Source of the DNA: Candidatus Pseudomonas phytovorans
GTDB lineage: Bacteria > Pseudomonadota > Gammaproteobacteria > Pseudomonadales > Pseudomonadaceae
NCBI GenBank assembly: GCA_029202525.1
Contig: CP119325.1
Coordinates: 5,430,001 to 5,494,000 of the forward strand
Length of the DNA: 64,000 nt
Direction: 5' to 3'
Under the pieces are notes generated by a model. The model was not told where the DNA came from. It made no database searches and saw nothing but the letters and a program-made list of their open reading frames with translations. This document shows positions 31,447-42,235 of this stretch, in pieces; within the stretch, counting starts at the first letter, position 1; each line of letters starts with the position of its first letter. Position numbers and translations under genes: made by a program.

Positions 31447-32304
31447 TCAACGGCGTGGCAGGAACTGGAGTGGATCGACGGGTTTGCCCTGGCGGCGAAT
31501 CTCGAAATGCAGCTTCACCCGATCAGTGCCCGTAGACCCCATTTCAGCAATCGACTGCCCTGCCTTGACCTGCTGCCCCTCCCGAACCAACAGCCTGCGG
31601 TTATGACCGTAGGCACTGACATAGGTATCGCTGTGTTTGATGATGATCAGCTCGCCGTAGCCCCTCAAACCACTCCCGGCGTAAACCACCGCACCATCAG
31701 ACGCAGCAAAAACAGGCTGTCCCAAATCACCGGCGATATCAATGCCTTTATTCAAACTACCGTTTGAAGCAAATTTTCCAATCAGCACGCCGTTGGCAGG
31801 CCAGGTCCAGCCGCCTACCGCGCGCTCCGCAGCGGGCACGGTGGCAACCACCGGCGCGCTGGTGGAAGAGACCGGCGTGGCCGGTTTGCTGGTGCTGGAA
31901 GGCGACGTGGGCGTGCTCCCCACAGGCCGCCGCGTGACCGTGGTGCGGCTCGACGAGGACGGGCTGGACACGACCGTGGTACTGCTGCTTGAACCACTGC
32001 TGAAACGAATCGCCTGGCCCGGGCGGATGGTATAAGGCGCCGGGATGCCATTGCGTGCGGCCAGTTCCTTGTAGTCCCAGCCATAGCGGAAGGCGATGGA
32101 GAACAGTGTGTCACCAGGCTTGACGACGTACTGCCCGGACGTGACCGCCGGGCGCTTGGGCACGGTGTTGTTGCGGTCGACCACCCGCGCGCTGGTACTG
32201 CTGGTGCTCGAGCAACCCACCAGTAGCGTGCCCATGGCCAGTGCAATCACCAGAAGCTTGAAACCCGACCCGTCCTTGCGCTGCCGAATGACTGTGTGAC
32301 CCAC
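31447..32304 (-). CDS. nlpD: Lipoprotein NlpD (LysM + degenerate M23 domain)
   Basis: 285 aa outer-membrane lipoprotein that activates cell-wall amidases during division. The GTG at 32304 is chosen because an AGGGGAG Shine-Dalgarno lies 6 bp upstream; an ATG 15 bp earlier has none. The lipobox LLVGC gives lipidated Cys31. LysM occupies about residues 51-95 (YVVKPGDTLFSIAFRYGWDY). A Ser/Thr-rich linker follows, then the LytM/M23 domain (about 165-285). Metal ligands are lost: NKGID instead of HxGxD, and KLHFE instead of HLHFE. This fits an activator and not an enzyme. Confidence 0.92.
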   Translation of the reverse strand: MGHTVIRQRKDGSGFKLLVIALAMGTLLVGCSSTSSTSARVVDRNNTVPKRPAVTSGQYVVKPGDTLFSIAFRYGWDYKELAARNGIPAPYTIRPGQAIRFSSGSSSSTTVVSSPSSSSRTTVTRRPVGSTPTSPSSTSKPATPVSSTSAPVVATVPAAERAVGGWTWPANGVLIGKFASNGSLNKGIDIAGDLGQPVFAASDGAVVYAGSGLRGYGELIIIKHSDTYVSAYGHNRRLLVREGQQVKAGQSIAEMGSTGTDRVKLHFEIRRQGKPVDPLQFLPRR

Positions 32305-32373
32305 CCGCGCTCCCCTCATGGTGCCGAAATCTATATGAAGACAAGAAATGCAATATTATTGCAATTATAACCA

Positions 32374-32504
32374 AGCCGGCCGGTATTGGCAGGCTGATGC
32401 AAAAGGCTGTTGCAAAGCCGCGCTGTGCGCTAGCGCTTCGCTCCGCCAGATAGACAGGGCGAAGCTGCAAGAATTCGCCAACGGCGCAAAAATACCGGCC
32501 GGCT
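32374..32504. other. Foldable element between pcm and nlpD
   Basis: A perfect 14-bp inverted repeat, AGCCGGCCGGTATT (32374-32387) and AATACCGGCCGGCT (32491-32504), encloses 103 bp. Inside it are further complementary arms: TTGGC/GCCAA, TTGCA/TGCAA and GCTTCGC/GCGAAGC. No coding potential is evident. It lies in the 231-bp gap between two same-strand genes and could be a non-coding RNA, a remnant of a mobile palindrome, or a transcript-processing site. Confidence 0.5.
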
Positions 32505-32535
32505 CACACCGGCAGCGCCCAGCCCGCTGCAGCGC

Positions 32536-33946
<1,411 letters not shown>

Positions 33947-33959
<13 letters not shown>

Positions 33960-35005
33960 GGGCTGTCCGTCTGCCCTGCCGACACCAGATCCACGACCTC
34001 GCGCACCACCACGGTGGCGAAGCATCCGGCCGGCAGGACGAATTCCAGTTGCAGGATATCAGGCTCGGGATAATGCCATGTCAGGCCGCCAATAGGGAGC
34101 CGCAAAATACGCCGTTCGTGATCCATGCCCGCCTGGGCCAACCACTGGCAAAGTGCCGGCTGCTGCGCACCGACAGCATTTTCCAGCTGCGCGGTGTCGC
34201 CGCTGGCAGGCGAACCTCCCTCGCCCCACATCGGGCCTGTCGGGTGCAGGTCGAGAATTGCCAGGCGCGGGTCGGCGCATTCCGCCTCGCCGGCAGGGAA
34301 GAAGCTGCGCTTGTCAGTAAACGCCAACAGGTCGCCGACCTGGGCCTGCTCCCAGCTACCTTCGGCGACACGTGCAGCCAGCACCTGGTTGAACAGGTAG
34401 CTGCGCCCGGCCGAAAGCAGCCGCGAACGCACGTTGCGCTGCTCGGGCAACGCCTTGCGCGCGGCCCAGTCGAGGGCGTCATGGACGTTGCCGCCGGCGT
34501 GGCCGAAGCGCTGACTGCCGAAATAGTTGGGCACACCGTGCTGCTTGAGTTGTGCCAGGCGCGCATCCACGGCCTGGTGATCAGCCGCCAGGGCCGTCAG
34601 GCGCAGGGTGAAGCCGTTGGCCGAATGCGCGCCACGCTGCAGCTTGCGCTGGTGGCGCACCTGCTTGAGCACGCGCAGGCTGGCATCTTCAGCGCGCGAC
34701 AGGTCCGGGTCGGCTTTGCCCGGCAGATGCAGGCTGAACCACTGGCGAGTCAAGGCCTGGCGGTCCTTGAGGCCAGCGTAGCTGATCGAGCGCACCGGCA
34801 CACCTGCGGCGCGCGCCAGGCGGCGGGCGGCCTCTTCGGTGTTCAGGTCACGCTTTTCGACCCACAGCCACAGGTGCTCTCCCTGGCCGGACAGCGGAAT
34901 GTCCAGCACTTCGTCGACCTGGAAGTCTTCAGCCACCGCCTTCAGGACGGCGGTGCCCAAGGGTTCGCCCGATGCACGCGGGCCCAGCAGTTCCAGTTCG
35001 GTCAT
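33947..35005 (-). CDS. truD: tRNA pseudouridine(13) synthase TruD
   Basis: 352 aa. It converts U13 of tRNA-Glu to pseudouridine. The catalytic Asp81 is in SYAGLKDRQALTRQWFSL. HGVPNYFGSQRFGHAGGN near residue 155 is the TruD hallmark. The ATG overlaps the ispF stop (ATGA) and the stop lies inside surE. Confidence 0.96.
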
Positions 35006-35475
35006 GCTGGCAGCAGCAGGGCGACCGAATGCACGGCAATCCCCTCCTCACGGCCACAGAAGCCCAGTTTTTCGGTAGTGGTAGCCTTGACGTTGACCTG
35101 GTCGAGTTCGACCTGCAGGTCCTCGGCGATCAGCTGGCGCATGGTGTCGATGTGCGGGGCCATCTTCGGCGCCTGGGCGACGATGGTGGCGTCGACATTG
35201 CCGACCTTCCAGCCCTTGGCCTTGACGATACCGACCACATGGCGCAGCAGCACACGGCTGTCGGCACCCTTGAACTGTGGGTCGGTGTCGGGGAAGTGCT
35301 TGCCGATGTCGCCCAGTGCCGCGGCGCCCAGCAAGGCATCGCTCAGGGCGTGCAGCAGCACGTCGCCGTCAGAATGGGCCAGCAGGCCGTATTTGTGGGG
35401 GATACGCACCCCGCCCAGGGTAATGAAATCACCGTCGCAGAAACGGTGCACATCGTAGCCGTGGCCAATACGCAT
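35002..35475 (-). CDS. ispF: 2-C-methyl-D-erythritol 2,4-cyclodiphosphate synthase
   Basis: 157 aa trimeric MEP-pathway enzyme. The N-terminus MRIGHGYDVHRF carries the zinc ligands D8 and H10, and LLAHSDGDVLLHALSDALLG follows near residue 38. The start is certain from the family. The seven bases immediately before the ATG are the U-run of a terminator-like hairpin, so no ordinary Shine-Dalgarno is visible. It overlaps truD by 4 bp. ispD and dxr of the same pathway are elsewhere in the window. Confidence 0.96.
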   Translation of the reverse strand: MRIGHGYDVHRFCDGDFITLGGVRIPHKYGLLAHSDGDVLLHALSDALLGAAALGDIGKHFPDTDPQFKGADSRVLLRHVVGIVKAKGWKVGNVDATIVAQAPKMAPHIDTMRQLIAEDLQVELDQVNVKATTTEKLGFCGREEGIAVHSVALLLPA

Positions 35476-35477
35476 AG

Positions 35478-35504
35478 AAAAACGCCCTGAATGAGTCAGG
35501 GCGT
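35478..35504 (-). terminator. Terminator-like hairpin abutting ispF
   Basis: On the minus strand, ACGCCCTGA / TCAGGGCGT (9-bp stem, 5-base loop) is followed by UUUU. It lies about 48 bp after the fghA stop and ends 2 bases before the ispF ATG at 35475. It would end the adhC-fghA transcript. Confidence 0.8.
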
Positions 35505-35551
35505 GATTCTACCTGCTTTGCAGCGGGTTTGGCGGCTTTTGGACCAGGCTG

Positions 35552-36406
35552 TTACACCCGCCGCAGTGCCACCGCATGATGGCGCAGGTGCTCTTCGATG
35601 AAGCTGGCAATGAAGTAGTAGCTATGGTCATAGCCCGGCTGCAGACGCAGGGTCATTGCATGCCCCCCTTTGCGTGCCGCCTGCTCCAGCGCTTCAGGCT
35701 TGAGCTGCTTTTCAAGGAAGTCGTCACGGTCGCCCTGGTCCACCAGCAACGGCGGGCATTCGCCGGCAGGCGTTTCAGCCAGCAGCACGCTGGCATCCCA
35801 CTCGCGCCAACGCGCGCGGTCGTCACCCAGGTAGCGGCTGAAGGCCTTCTCGCCCCACGGGCAATCCATCGGGTTGCTGATCGGCGAGAACGCCGATACC
35901 GAACGGTAGCGCCCCGGGTTGCGCAAAGCGCACACCAACGCGCCATGCCCACCCATGGAGTGGCCACTGATGCTGCGCTCGCCCGACGCCGGGAAGTGCG
36001 CCTCGATCAGCGCCGGCAACTCCTCCACCACGTAGTCGTGCATGCGGTAATGCTGGGCCCAGGGTTGCTGGGTGGCGTTGAGGTAGAAGCCCGCCCCCAG
36101 CCCGAAGTCCCAGGCACCGTCCGGGTCGCCCGGAACCTGCTCGCCACGCGGGCTGGTGTCGGGGGCAACGATGATCAACCCAAGCTCCGCAGCCATGCGC
36201 TGGGCGCCGGCCTTCTGCATGAAGTTCTCGTCGGTGCAGGTGAGGCCGCTCAGCCAGTACAGCACCGGCAGCTTCTCGCCCTGCTCGGCCTGCGGTGGCA
36301 GGTACACGGCGAACACCATGTCGCAACCCAGCACCTTGGAGTGATGCCGGTAACGCTTGTGCCAGCCGCCGAAGCTCTTCTGGCAGGAGATGTTATCCAG
36401 GCTCAT
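35552..36406 (-). CDS. fghA: S-formylglutathione hydrolase
   Basis: 284 aa esterase that hydrolyses S-formylglutathione to formate and glutathione, the second step of glutathione-dependent formaldehyde removal. The nucleophile is the Ser in SISGHSMGGHGALVCAL near residue 148. The oxyanion region is LPVLYWLSGLTCTDENFM near 46, and the catalytic His is in PGYDHSYYFIASFIEEHL near the end. It lies 8 bp after adhC, so they form one operon. Confidence 0.96.
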   Translation of the reverse strand: MSLDNISCQKSFGGWHKRYRHHSKVLGCDMVFAVYLPPQAEQGEKLPVLYWLSGLTCTDENFMQKAGAQRMAAELGLIIVAPDTSPRGEQVPGDPDGAWDFGLGAGFYLNATQQPWAQHYRMHDYVVEELPALIEAHFPASGERSISGHSMGGHGALVCALRNPGRYRSVSAFSPISNPMDCPWGEKAFSRYLGDDRARWREWDASVLLAETPAGECPPLLVDQGDRDDFLEKQLKPEALEQAARKGGHAMTLRLQPGYDHSYYFIASFIEEHLRHHAVALRRV

Positions 36407-36414
36407 GGCTTACC

Positions 36415-37527
36415 TCAGAAGTGGATCACGCTGCGGATGCTCTTGCCTTCATGCATCAGGTCAAAGGCTTTGTTGATGTCCTCCAGGCCCATGGTATGGG
36501 TGATGAAGGTATCCAGCGGGATCTCACCTTTTTCGGCCATTTCCACGTAGCTTGGCAGCTCGGTACGGCCACGCACGCCGCCAAACGCCGAGCCACGCCA
36601 GACGCGGCCGGTAACCAGCTGGAACGGACGGGTGGCGATTTCCTGGCCGGCACCGGCTACGCCGATGATGACCGACTCGCCCCAACCCTTGTGGCAGCAT
36701 TCCAGCGCAGCACGCATCAGTTGCACGTTACCAATGCACTCGAAGGAGAAGTCCACGCCGCCGTCGGTGAGGTCGACGATCACTTCCTGGATCGGGCGAT
36801 CGTAGTCTTTCGGGTTGATGCAGTCGGTGGCACCCAGCTGGCGGGCGATCTCGAACTTGGCCGGGTTGATGTCGATGGCGATGATACGCGAGGCCTTGGC
36901 CTTGACCGCACCGATCACCGCCGACAGGCCGATGCCACCCAGGCCGAAGATGGCCACGGTGTCACCCGGCTTGACCTTGGCGGTGTTGAGTACCGCGCCA
37001 ATACCCGTGGTGACGCCACAGCCCAGCAGGCAGACCTTTTCCAGTGGTGCTTCTTTCTGGATCTTGGCCACGGAAATTTCCGGCAGCACGGTGTACTCGG
37101 AGAAGGTCGAGGTACCCATGTAATGGAACAGCTGCTGGCCCTTGTAGGAGAAGCGCGTGGTGCCGTCTGGCATCAGGCCCTTGCCTTGGGTAGCGCGAAT
37201 GGCCTGGCACAGGTTGGTCTTGCCCGACAGGCAGAATTTGCACTTGCCGCATTCCGGGGTGTACAGCGGGATCACGTGATCGCCCACGGCAACCGAAGTC
37301 ACGCCCTCGCCTACCGCTTCGACGATTGCCCCGCCTTCGTGGCCGAGGATCGACGGGAAGATGCCTTCCGGGTCGGCGCCCGACAGGGTGTAGGCGTCGG
37401 TGTGGCAGACACCACTGGCGACCACGCGCAGCAGCACTTCGCCGGCCTTGGGCATGGCCACGTCGACCTCGACGATTTCCAGGGGTTTCTTGGCTTCGAA
37501 GGCTACAGCAGCACGGGACTTGATCAT
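36415..37527 (-). CDS. adhC: S-(hydroxymethyl)glutathione dehydrogenase / class III alcohol dehydrogenase
   Basis: 370 aa zinc- and NAD-dependent enzyme (FrmA/AdhC), the first step of formaldehyde detoxification; it also acts on S-nitrosoglutathione. The ATG at 37527 gives MIKSRAAVAFEAKKPLEIVE. The catalytic zinc Cys is in VASGVCHTDAYTLSG and the His in LGHEGGAIVEAVGEGV. The structural zinc cysteines are in YTPECGKCKFCLSGKTNLC. The NAD motif is IFGLGGIGLSAVIGA. It is divergent from a LysR-type gene, a plausible regulator. Confidence 0.96.
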   Translation of the reverse strand: MIKSRAAVAFEAKKPLEIVEVDVAMPKAGEVLLRVVASGVCHTDAYTLSGADPEGIFPSILGHEGGAIVEAVGEGVTSVAVGDHVIPLYTPECGKCKFCLSGKTNLCQAIRATQGKGLMPDGTTRFSYKGQQLFHYMGTSTFSEYTVLPEISVAKIQKEAPLEKVCLLGCGVTTGIGAVLNTAKVKPGDTVAIFGLGGIGLSAVIGAVKAKASRIIAIDINPAKFEIARQLGATDCINPKDYDRPIQEVIVDLTDGGVDFSFECIGNVQLMRAALECCHKGWGESVIIGVAGAGQEIATRPFQLVTGRVWRGSAFGGVRGRTELPSYVEMAEKGEIPLDTFITHTMGLEDINKAFDLMHEGKSIRSVIHF

Positions 37528-37634
37528 CAAAGGTCTCCAGACAGAGGGTCGATTCAGTCTCACAGTGTAATTCACCTGTTTTTGATGAATAATCCGGCCA
37601 AAGACAAAACATTATTGCCCCACAGGGATAATCC

Positions 37635-38531
37635 ATGACCAGCCGCTGGGAAGGTATCGACGAATTCGTCGCCGTGGCCGAATCCGGCCAGTTCACGGCA
37701 GCCGCCGAACGCCTGGGGGTTTCTTCGTCGCACATCAGCCGCCAGATCGCCCGGCTGGAAGAGCGCCTGCAGACGCGCCTGCTGTACCGCAGCACCCGCC
37801 GGGTAACCCTGAGTGAGGCCGGGCAGACCTTTCTGCAGCATTGCCAGCGCCTGCAGGACGGCCGCGAGGAAGCCCTGCGCGCCATGGGCGATCTGGCCAG
37901 CGAACCGAAAGGGTTGCTGCGCATGACCTGCGCGGTCGCCTACGGCGAGCGCTTCATCGTGCCACTGGTGACACGGTTCATGGCGCTTTACCCGCAGCTG
38001 CGGGTGGACGTAGAACTCAGCAACCACACCCTCGACCTGCTGCATGAAGGCATGGACCTGGCTATCCGCCTGGGCCGGCTGGCCGACTCCCGGCTGGTGG
38101 CCGCGCGCCTGGCGCCGCGACGCATGTACCTGTGCGCGTCACCTGCCTACCTGGAACGGTATGGCCGGCCACACAGCCTGTCGGAACTGGCACGGCACAA
38201 TTGCCTGGTGGGCAGTTCGGACTTGTGGGCACTGCAGCAGGACGGCCGCGAGATCAGCCAGCGGATTCAGGGCAACTGGCGCTGCAACAGCGGGCAGGCA
38301 GTGCTGGACGCGGCGCTGCAAGGGATAGGGTTGTGCCAGTTGCCGGATTATTACGTGCTGGAGCACCTGAACAGTGGTGCGCTGGTGTCTTTGCTGGAAG
38401 CGCACCAGCCGCCGAACACGGCGGTGTGGGCGCTTTATCCGCAGCAGCGGCATTTGTCGCCGAAGGTGCGGCGCCTGGTGGATTACCTGAAGGAAGGGTT
38501 GGCGGGGTTGCCGGAGTATCGTTTCGGCTGA
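37635..38531 (+). CDS. LysR-family transcriptional regulator
   Basis: 298 aa. The winged helix is WEGIDEFVAVAESGQFTAAA followed by LGVSSSHISRQIARLEERLQ. The effector domain starts at about residue 92. It is divergent from adhC-fghA across a 107-bp gap, so it may regulate formaldehyde oxidation, but the effector is unknown. Its last 37 bp form the start of a 127-bp unit that is repeated in tandem downstream together with a REP. Confidence 0.9.
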   Translation: MTSRWEGIDEFVAVAESGQFTAAAERLGVSSSHISRQIARLEERLQTRLLYRSTRRVTLSEAGQTFLQHCQRLQDGREEALRAMGDLASEPKGLLRMTCAVAYGERFIVPLVTRFMALYPQLRVDVELSNHTLDLLHEGMDLAIRLGRLADSRLVAARLAPRRMYLCASPAYLERYGRPHSLSELARHNCLVGSSDLWALQQDGREISQRIQGNWRCNSGQAVLDAALQGIGLCQLPDYYVLEHLNSGALVSLLEAHQPPNTAVWALYPQQRHLSPKVRRLVDYLKEGLAGLPEYRFG

Positions 38532-38750
38532 AGGGATATGTTGCCTGTACCGGCCTCTTCGCGGGCTCGCCCGCTCCCACAGGTACGGCGCCAGCCTGAA
38601 GGTATGCGCATTACCTGTGGGAGGGTTCGCGGGGTTGCCGGAATATCGTTTCGGCTGAAGGGATATGTTGACTGTACCGGCCTCTTCGCGGGCTCGCCCG
38701 CTCCCACAGGTACGGCGCCAGCCTGAAGGTATGCGCATTACCTGTGGGAG
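38495..38750. repeat. 127-bp tandem duplication of a gene end plus REP
   Basis: Unit 1 (38495-38621) contains the last 37 bp of the LysR gene, including its TGA, then a REP and a spacer. Unit 2 (38622-38748) repeats it with three visible mismatches (38501 against 38628, the GAGTATC/GAATATC base, and GCCTG/GACTG). Identity therefore runs through the coding end as well as the REP. Confidence 0.9.
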
Positions 38751-38770
38751 CGGGCATGCCCGCGAAGAAG
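38553..38770. repeat. REP cluster, duplicated (CGCGGGC type)
   Basis: There are two identical forward REPs (CGCGGGCTCGCCCGCTCCCA at about 38562 and 38689), a truncated inverted half at about 38614 and a full inverted REP (TGTGGGAGCGGGCATGCCCG) at about 38743. The order shows that the tandem duplication cut the first inverted REP in half. Confidence 0.88.
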
Positions 38771-38789
38771 CCAACACCGGTCTGAACCT

Positions 38790-39497
38790 TCAGCGCCGCC
38801 CGGCCCAGCGCTGGCGCAACCATTCCAGGTCTTCCGGCCGGGTCACCTTGATGTTGTCACTGCGCCCTTCCACCAGCCGCGGCGCCTGGCCGGACCACTC
38901 GATGGCAGAAGCCTCATCGGTCACCACCACATCCGACACCAGGCACTCGGCCAGTGCCCGGTGCAACGCCCCAAGGCGGAACATCTGCGGTGTATACGCC
39001 TGCCAGATTGTGCTGCGATCTACAGTAGCACTCACCCGACCATTGCTGTCGGCACGCTTGAGGGTGTCGCGCGCCGGCACCGCCAGCAGGCCACCCACCG
39101 GGTCGTCTGCCAGCTCCGACAACAACTTGTCCAGATCGGTGCGTGCAAGGTTCGGCCGCGCGGCATCGTGCACCAGCACCCAGTCGTTGTCCGAGGCCCC
39201 CTGGGCATGCAACAACAGTAAAGCGTTGAGCACCGAGTCGGCCCGCTCACGCCCACCCGCCGCGCGCTGTATGCGCGAGTCGCTTGCGCAACGCAGGGCC
39301 GGCCAGTACGGGTCATCTTCGGCGATGCTGACCACCACGCCGTTGAGCGCCGGGTGGCCAAGAAAACAGTCGAGGCTGTGCTCGAGCAGGGTCTGCCCGG
39401 CCAGCTCCAGGTATTGCTTGGGGCGGTCGGCAGCCATGCGGGCACCAACGCCCGCAGCAGGAATCACGGCCCAGAAGGCCGGTAAGGTATCGATCAT
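38790..39497 (-). CDS. ispD: 2-C-methyl-D-erythritol 4-phosphate cytidylyltransferase
   Basis: 235 aa MEP-pathway enzyme that joins CTP and MEP. The nucleotide-binding N-terminus is AVIPAAGVGARMAADRPKQY near residue 10, with WVLVHDAARPNLARTDLDKL near 104 and SNIKVTRPEDL-like NIKVTRPEDLEWL near the C-terminus. Its ATG overlaps the ftsB stop (ATGA). It is separated from ispF, to which it is often adjacent in other bacteria. Confidence 0.96.
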   Translation of the reverse strand: MIDTLPAFWAVIPAAGVGARMAADRPKQYLELAGQTLLEHSLDCFLGHPALNGVVVSIAEDDPYWPALRCASDSRIQRAAGGRERADSVLNALLLLHAQGASDNDWVLVHDAARPNLARTDLDKLLSELADDPVGGLLAVPARDTLKRADSNGRVSATVDRSTIWQAYTPQMFRLGALHRALAECLVSDVVVTDEASAIEWSGQAPRLVEGRSDNIKVTRPEDLEWLRQRWAGRR

Positions 39498-39775
39498 TTC
39501 TGTGGCAACTGGAAGAGGGTTTCGCCCTCTTTGACCATCCCCAATTCATGGCGAGCGCGTTCTTCAACGGTCTCCATGCCTTTTTTCAGCTCCAGCACTT
39601 CGGCATCGAGCACACGGTTACGCTCAAGCAAGCGCTCGTTCTCGGCATGCTGCTCGGCGATCTGCTGCTTCAGCTCGGTCACTTGCGCCAGGCTGCCGTT
39701 ACCCACCCACAGGCGGTACTGCAGGCCACCCAGCAGCAGGAGCAGGACGAGGAACAACCAATAAGGACTGCGCAT
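39494..39775 (-). CDS. ftsB: Cell division protein FtsB
   Basis: 93 aa bitopic protein of the FtsQBL divisome subcomplex. A single TM helix (WLFLVLLLLLGGLQYRLWVG, about residues 5-24) is followed by a periplasmic coiled coil (VTELKQQIAEQHAENERLLE) and a short C-terminal tail with the conserved ERARHELGMVKEGE. It sits between eno and ispD, the standard gammaproteobacterial position. Confidence 0.95.
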   Translation of the reverse strand: MRSPYWLFLVLLLLLGGLQYRLWVGNGSLAQVTELKQQIAEQHAENERLLERNRVLDAEVLELKKGMETVEERARHELGMVKEGETLFQLPQK

Positions 39776-39836
39776 CTAGGTATCCAGGTTAAAAAGACCG
39801 CCGCACACTATGCATTTCGGGGTCTCGAATAGCACA

Positions 39837-39858
39837 AAGCCTGGCCGAGGCCAGGCTT
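39837..39858 (-). terminator. Hairpin after eno, probable terminator
   Basis: AAGCCTGGCC / GGCCAGGCTT with a very short loop, about 85 bp after the eno stop. It is followed on the minus strand by TTTGTG, a weak U-run. Confidence 0.6.
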
Positions 39859-39943
39859 CGTAGACAGAAACCCGTTGGAACGCAGTAAAGTTCAGTACGA
39901 ACGTTCCTACAGCTCCGGCTGCTGTCTTTTTACCATCTCTTGC

Positions 39944-41233
<1,290 letters not shown>

Positions 41234-41330
41234 TGTTGTAAGCACTCCAGAATTGACGAAAACAAAGCAGCTTAGAAAATTCTTGCCGTTCACCGGGCGA
41301 ATTTGCGTTGGGCAGGCCGGGTGAAGGGAG

Positions 41331-41352
41331 CCCCTGACCGGCTGGTCAGGGG
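41331..41352. repeat. Hairpin between kdsA and eno
   Basis: Perfect 9-bp stem CCCCTGACC / GGTCAGGGG with a 4-base loop in the kdsA-eno gap. No U-run follows on the minus strand, so a simple intrinsic terminator is unlikely. It may modulate eno expression relative to pyrG-kdsA or act in mRNA processing. Confidence 0.45.
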
Positions 41353-41386
41353 AGGATCGGGCGGTACTTTACCCGAGAAATGAGCT

Positions 41387-42232
41387 TTACGCGGTTTCTA
41401 CCGTCGGAAAACTTTTCACCAGATCGTCCAGTTGCTTGAGCTGGGCCAGAAACGGCTCCAGTTTGTCCAGGCGCAGAGCGCATGGACCATCGCATTTGGC
41501 GTTGTCCGGATCGGGGTGAGCTTCGAGGAACAGGCCAGCCAAACCCTGGCTCATCCCGGCCTTCGCCAGGTCGGTGACCTGGGCACGGCGGCCACCGGCG
41601 GAATCGCTGCGACCACCCGGCATCTGCAGGGCGTGGGTCACGTCGAAGAACACCGGATATTCGAACTGCTTCATGATGCCGAAGCCGAGCATGTCCACCA
41701 CCAGGTTGTTGTAGCCGAAGCTAGAACCACGCTCGCAGAGGATCAACTGGTCATTACCGGCCTCTTCGCACTTGGCCAGGATGTGTTTCATTTCCTGAGG
41801 TGCGAGGAACTGGGCCTTCTTGATGTTGATGACCGCATTGGTCTTGGCCATGGCCACCACCAGGTCGGTCTGCCGAGACAGGAAGGCCGGCAGCTGGATG
41901 ATGTCGCACACCTTGGCGACGGGCTCGGCCTGGTCAGGCTCGTGCACGTCGGTGATCACCGGCACGTTGAAGGTGCGCTTGATCTCTTCGAAGATCTTCA
42001 GCCCTTCTTCCATGCCCGGGCCACGGTAAGACGTTACCGACGAACGGTTGGCCTTGTCGAAGCTGGCCTTGAACACGTACGGGATACCGAGCTTCTCGGT
42101 CACCCGTACGTACTCTTCGCAGACCTTCATTGCCAGGTCACGGGACTCCAGAACGTTCATGCCGCCGAACAGGACGAACGGCTTGTCGTTGGCGATCTCG
42201 ATGTTACCGACGCGAATGATCTTCTGGGTCAT
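41387..42232 (-). CDS. kdsA: 3-deoxy-D-manno-octulosonate 8-phosphate synthase
   Basis: 281 aa enzyme that condenses PEP and arabinose 5-phosphate for the Kdo of LPS. The substrate-binding motif FVLFGGMNVLESRDLA lies near residue 18. KASFDKANRSSVTSYRGPGM near 57 and TDVHEPDQAEPVAKVCDIIQ-like sequence near 98 are family hallmarks. The C-terminal LEAHPDPDNAKCDGPCAL is also present. It lies 3 bp after pyrG. Confidence 0.96.
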   Translation of the reverse strand: MTQKIIRVGNIEIANDKPFVLFGGMNVLESRDLAMKVCEEYVRVTEKLGIPYVFKASFDKANRSSVTSYRGPGMEEGLKIFEEIKRTFNVPVITDVHEPDQAEPVAKVCDIIQLPAFLSRQTDLVVAMAKTNAVINIKKAQFLAPQEMKHILAKCEEAGNDQLILCERGSSFGYNNLVVDMLGFGIMKQFEYPVFFDVTHALQMPGGRSDSAGGRRAQVTDLAKAGMSQGLAGLFLEAHPDPDNAKCDGPCALRLDKLEPFLAQLKQLDDLVKSFPTVETA

Positions 42233-42235
42233 TGA

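Noticed and set aside
32374..32504. Integron attC site or intrinsic terminator
   Set aside because: No GTTRRRY-type core sites, no integrase or gene cassettes; the loop is too long and no U-run follows, so neither label fits.
38495..38770. Possible CRISPR-like or minisatellite array
   Set aside because: Only two 127-bp units made of a gene end plus REP; no regular short repeats with unique spacers and no cas genes.
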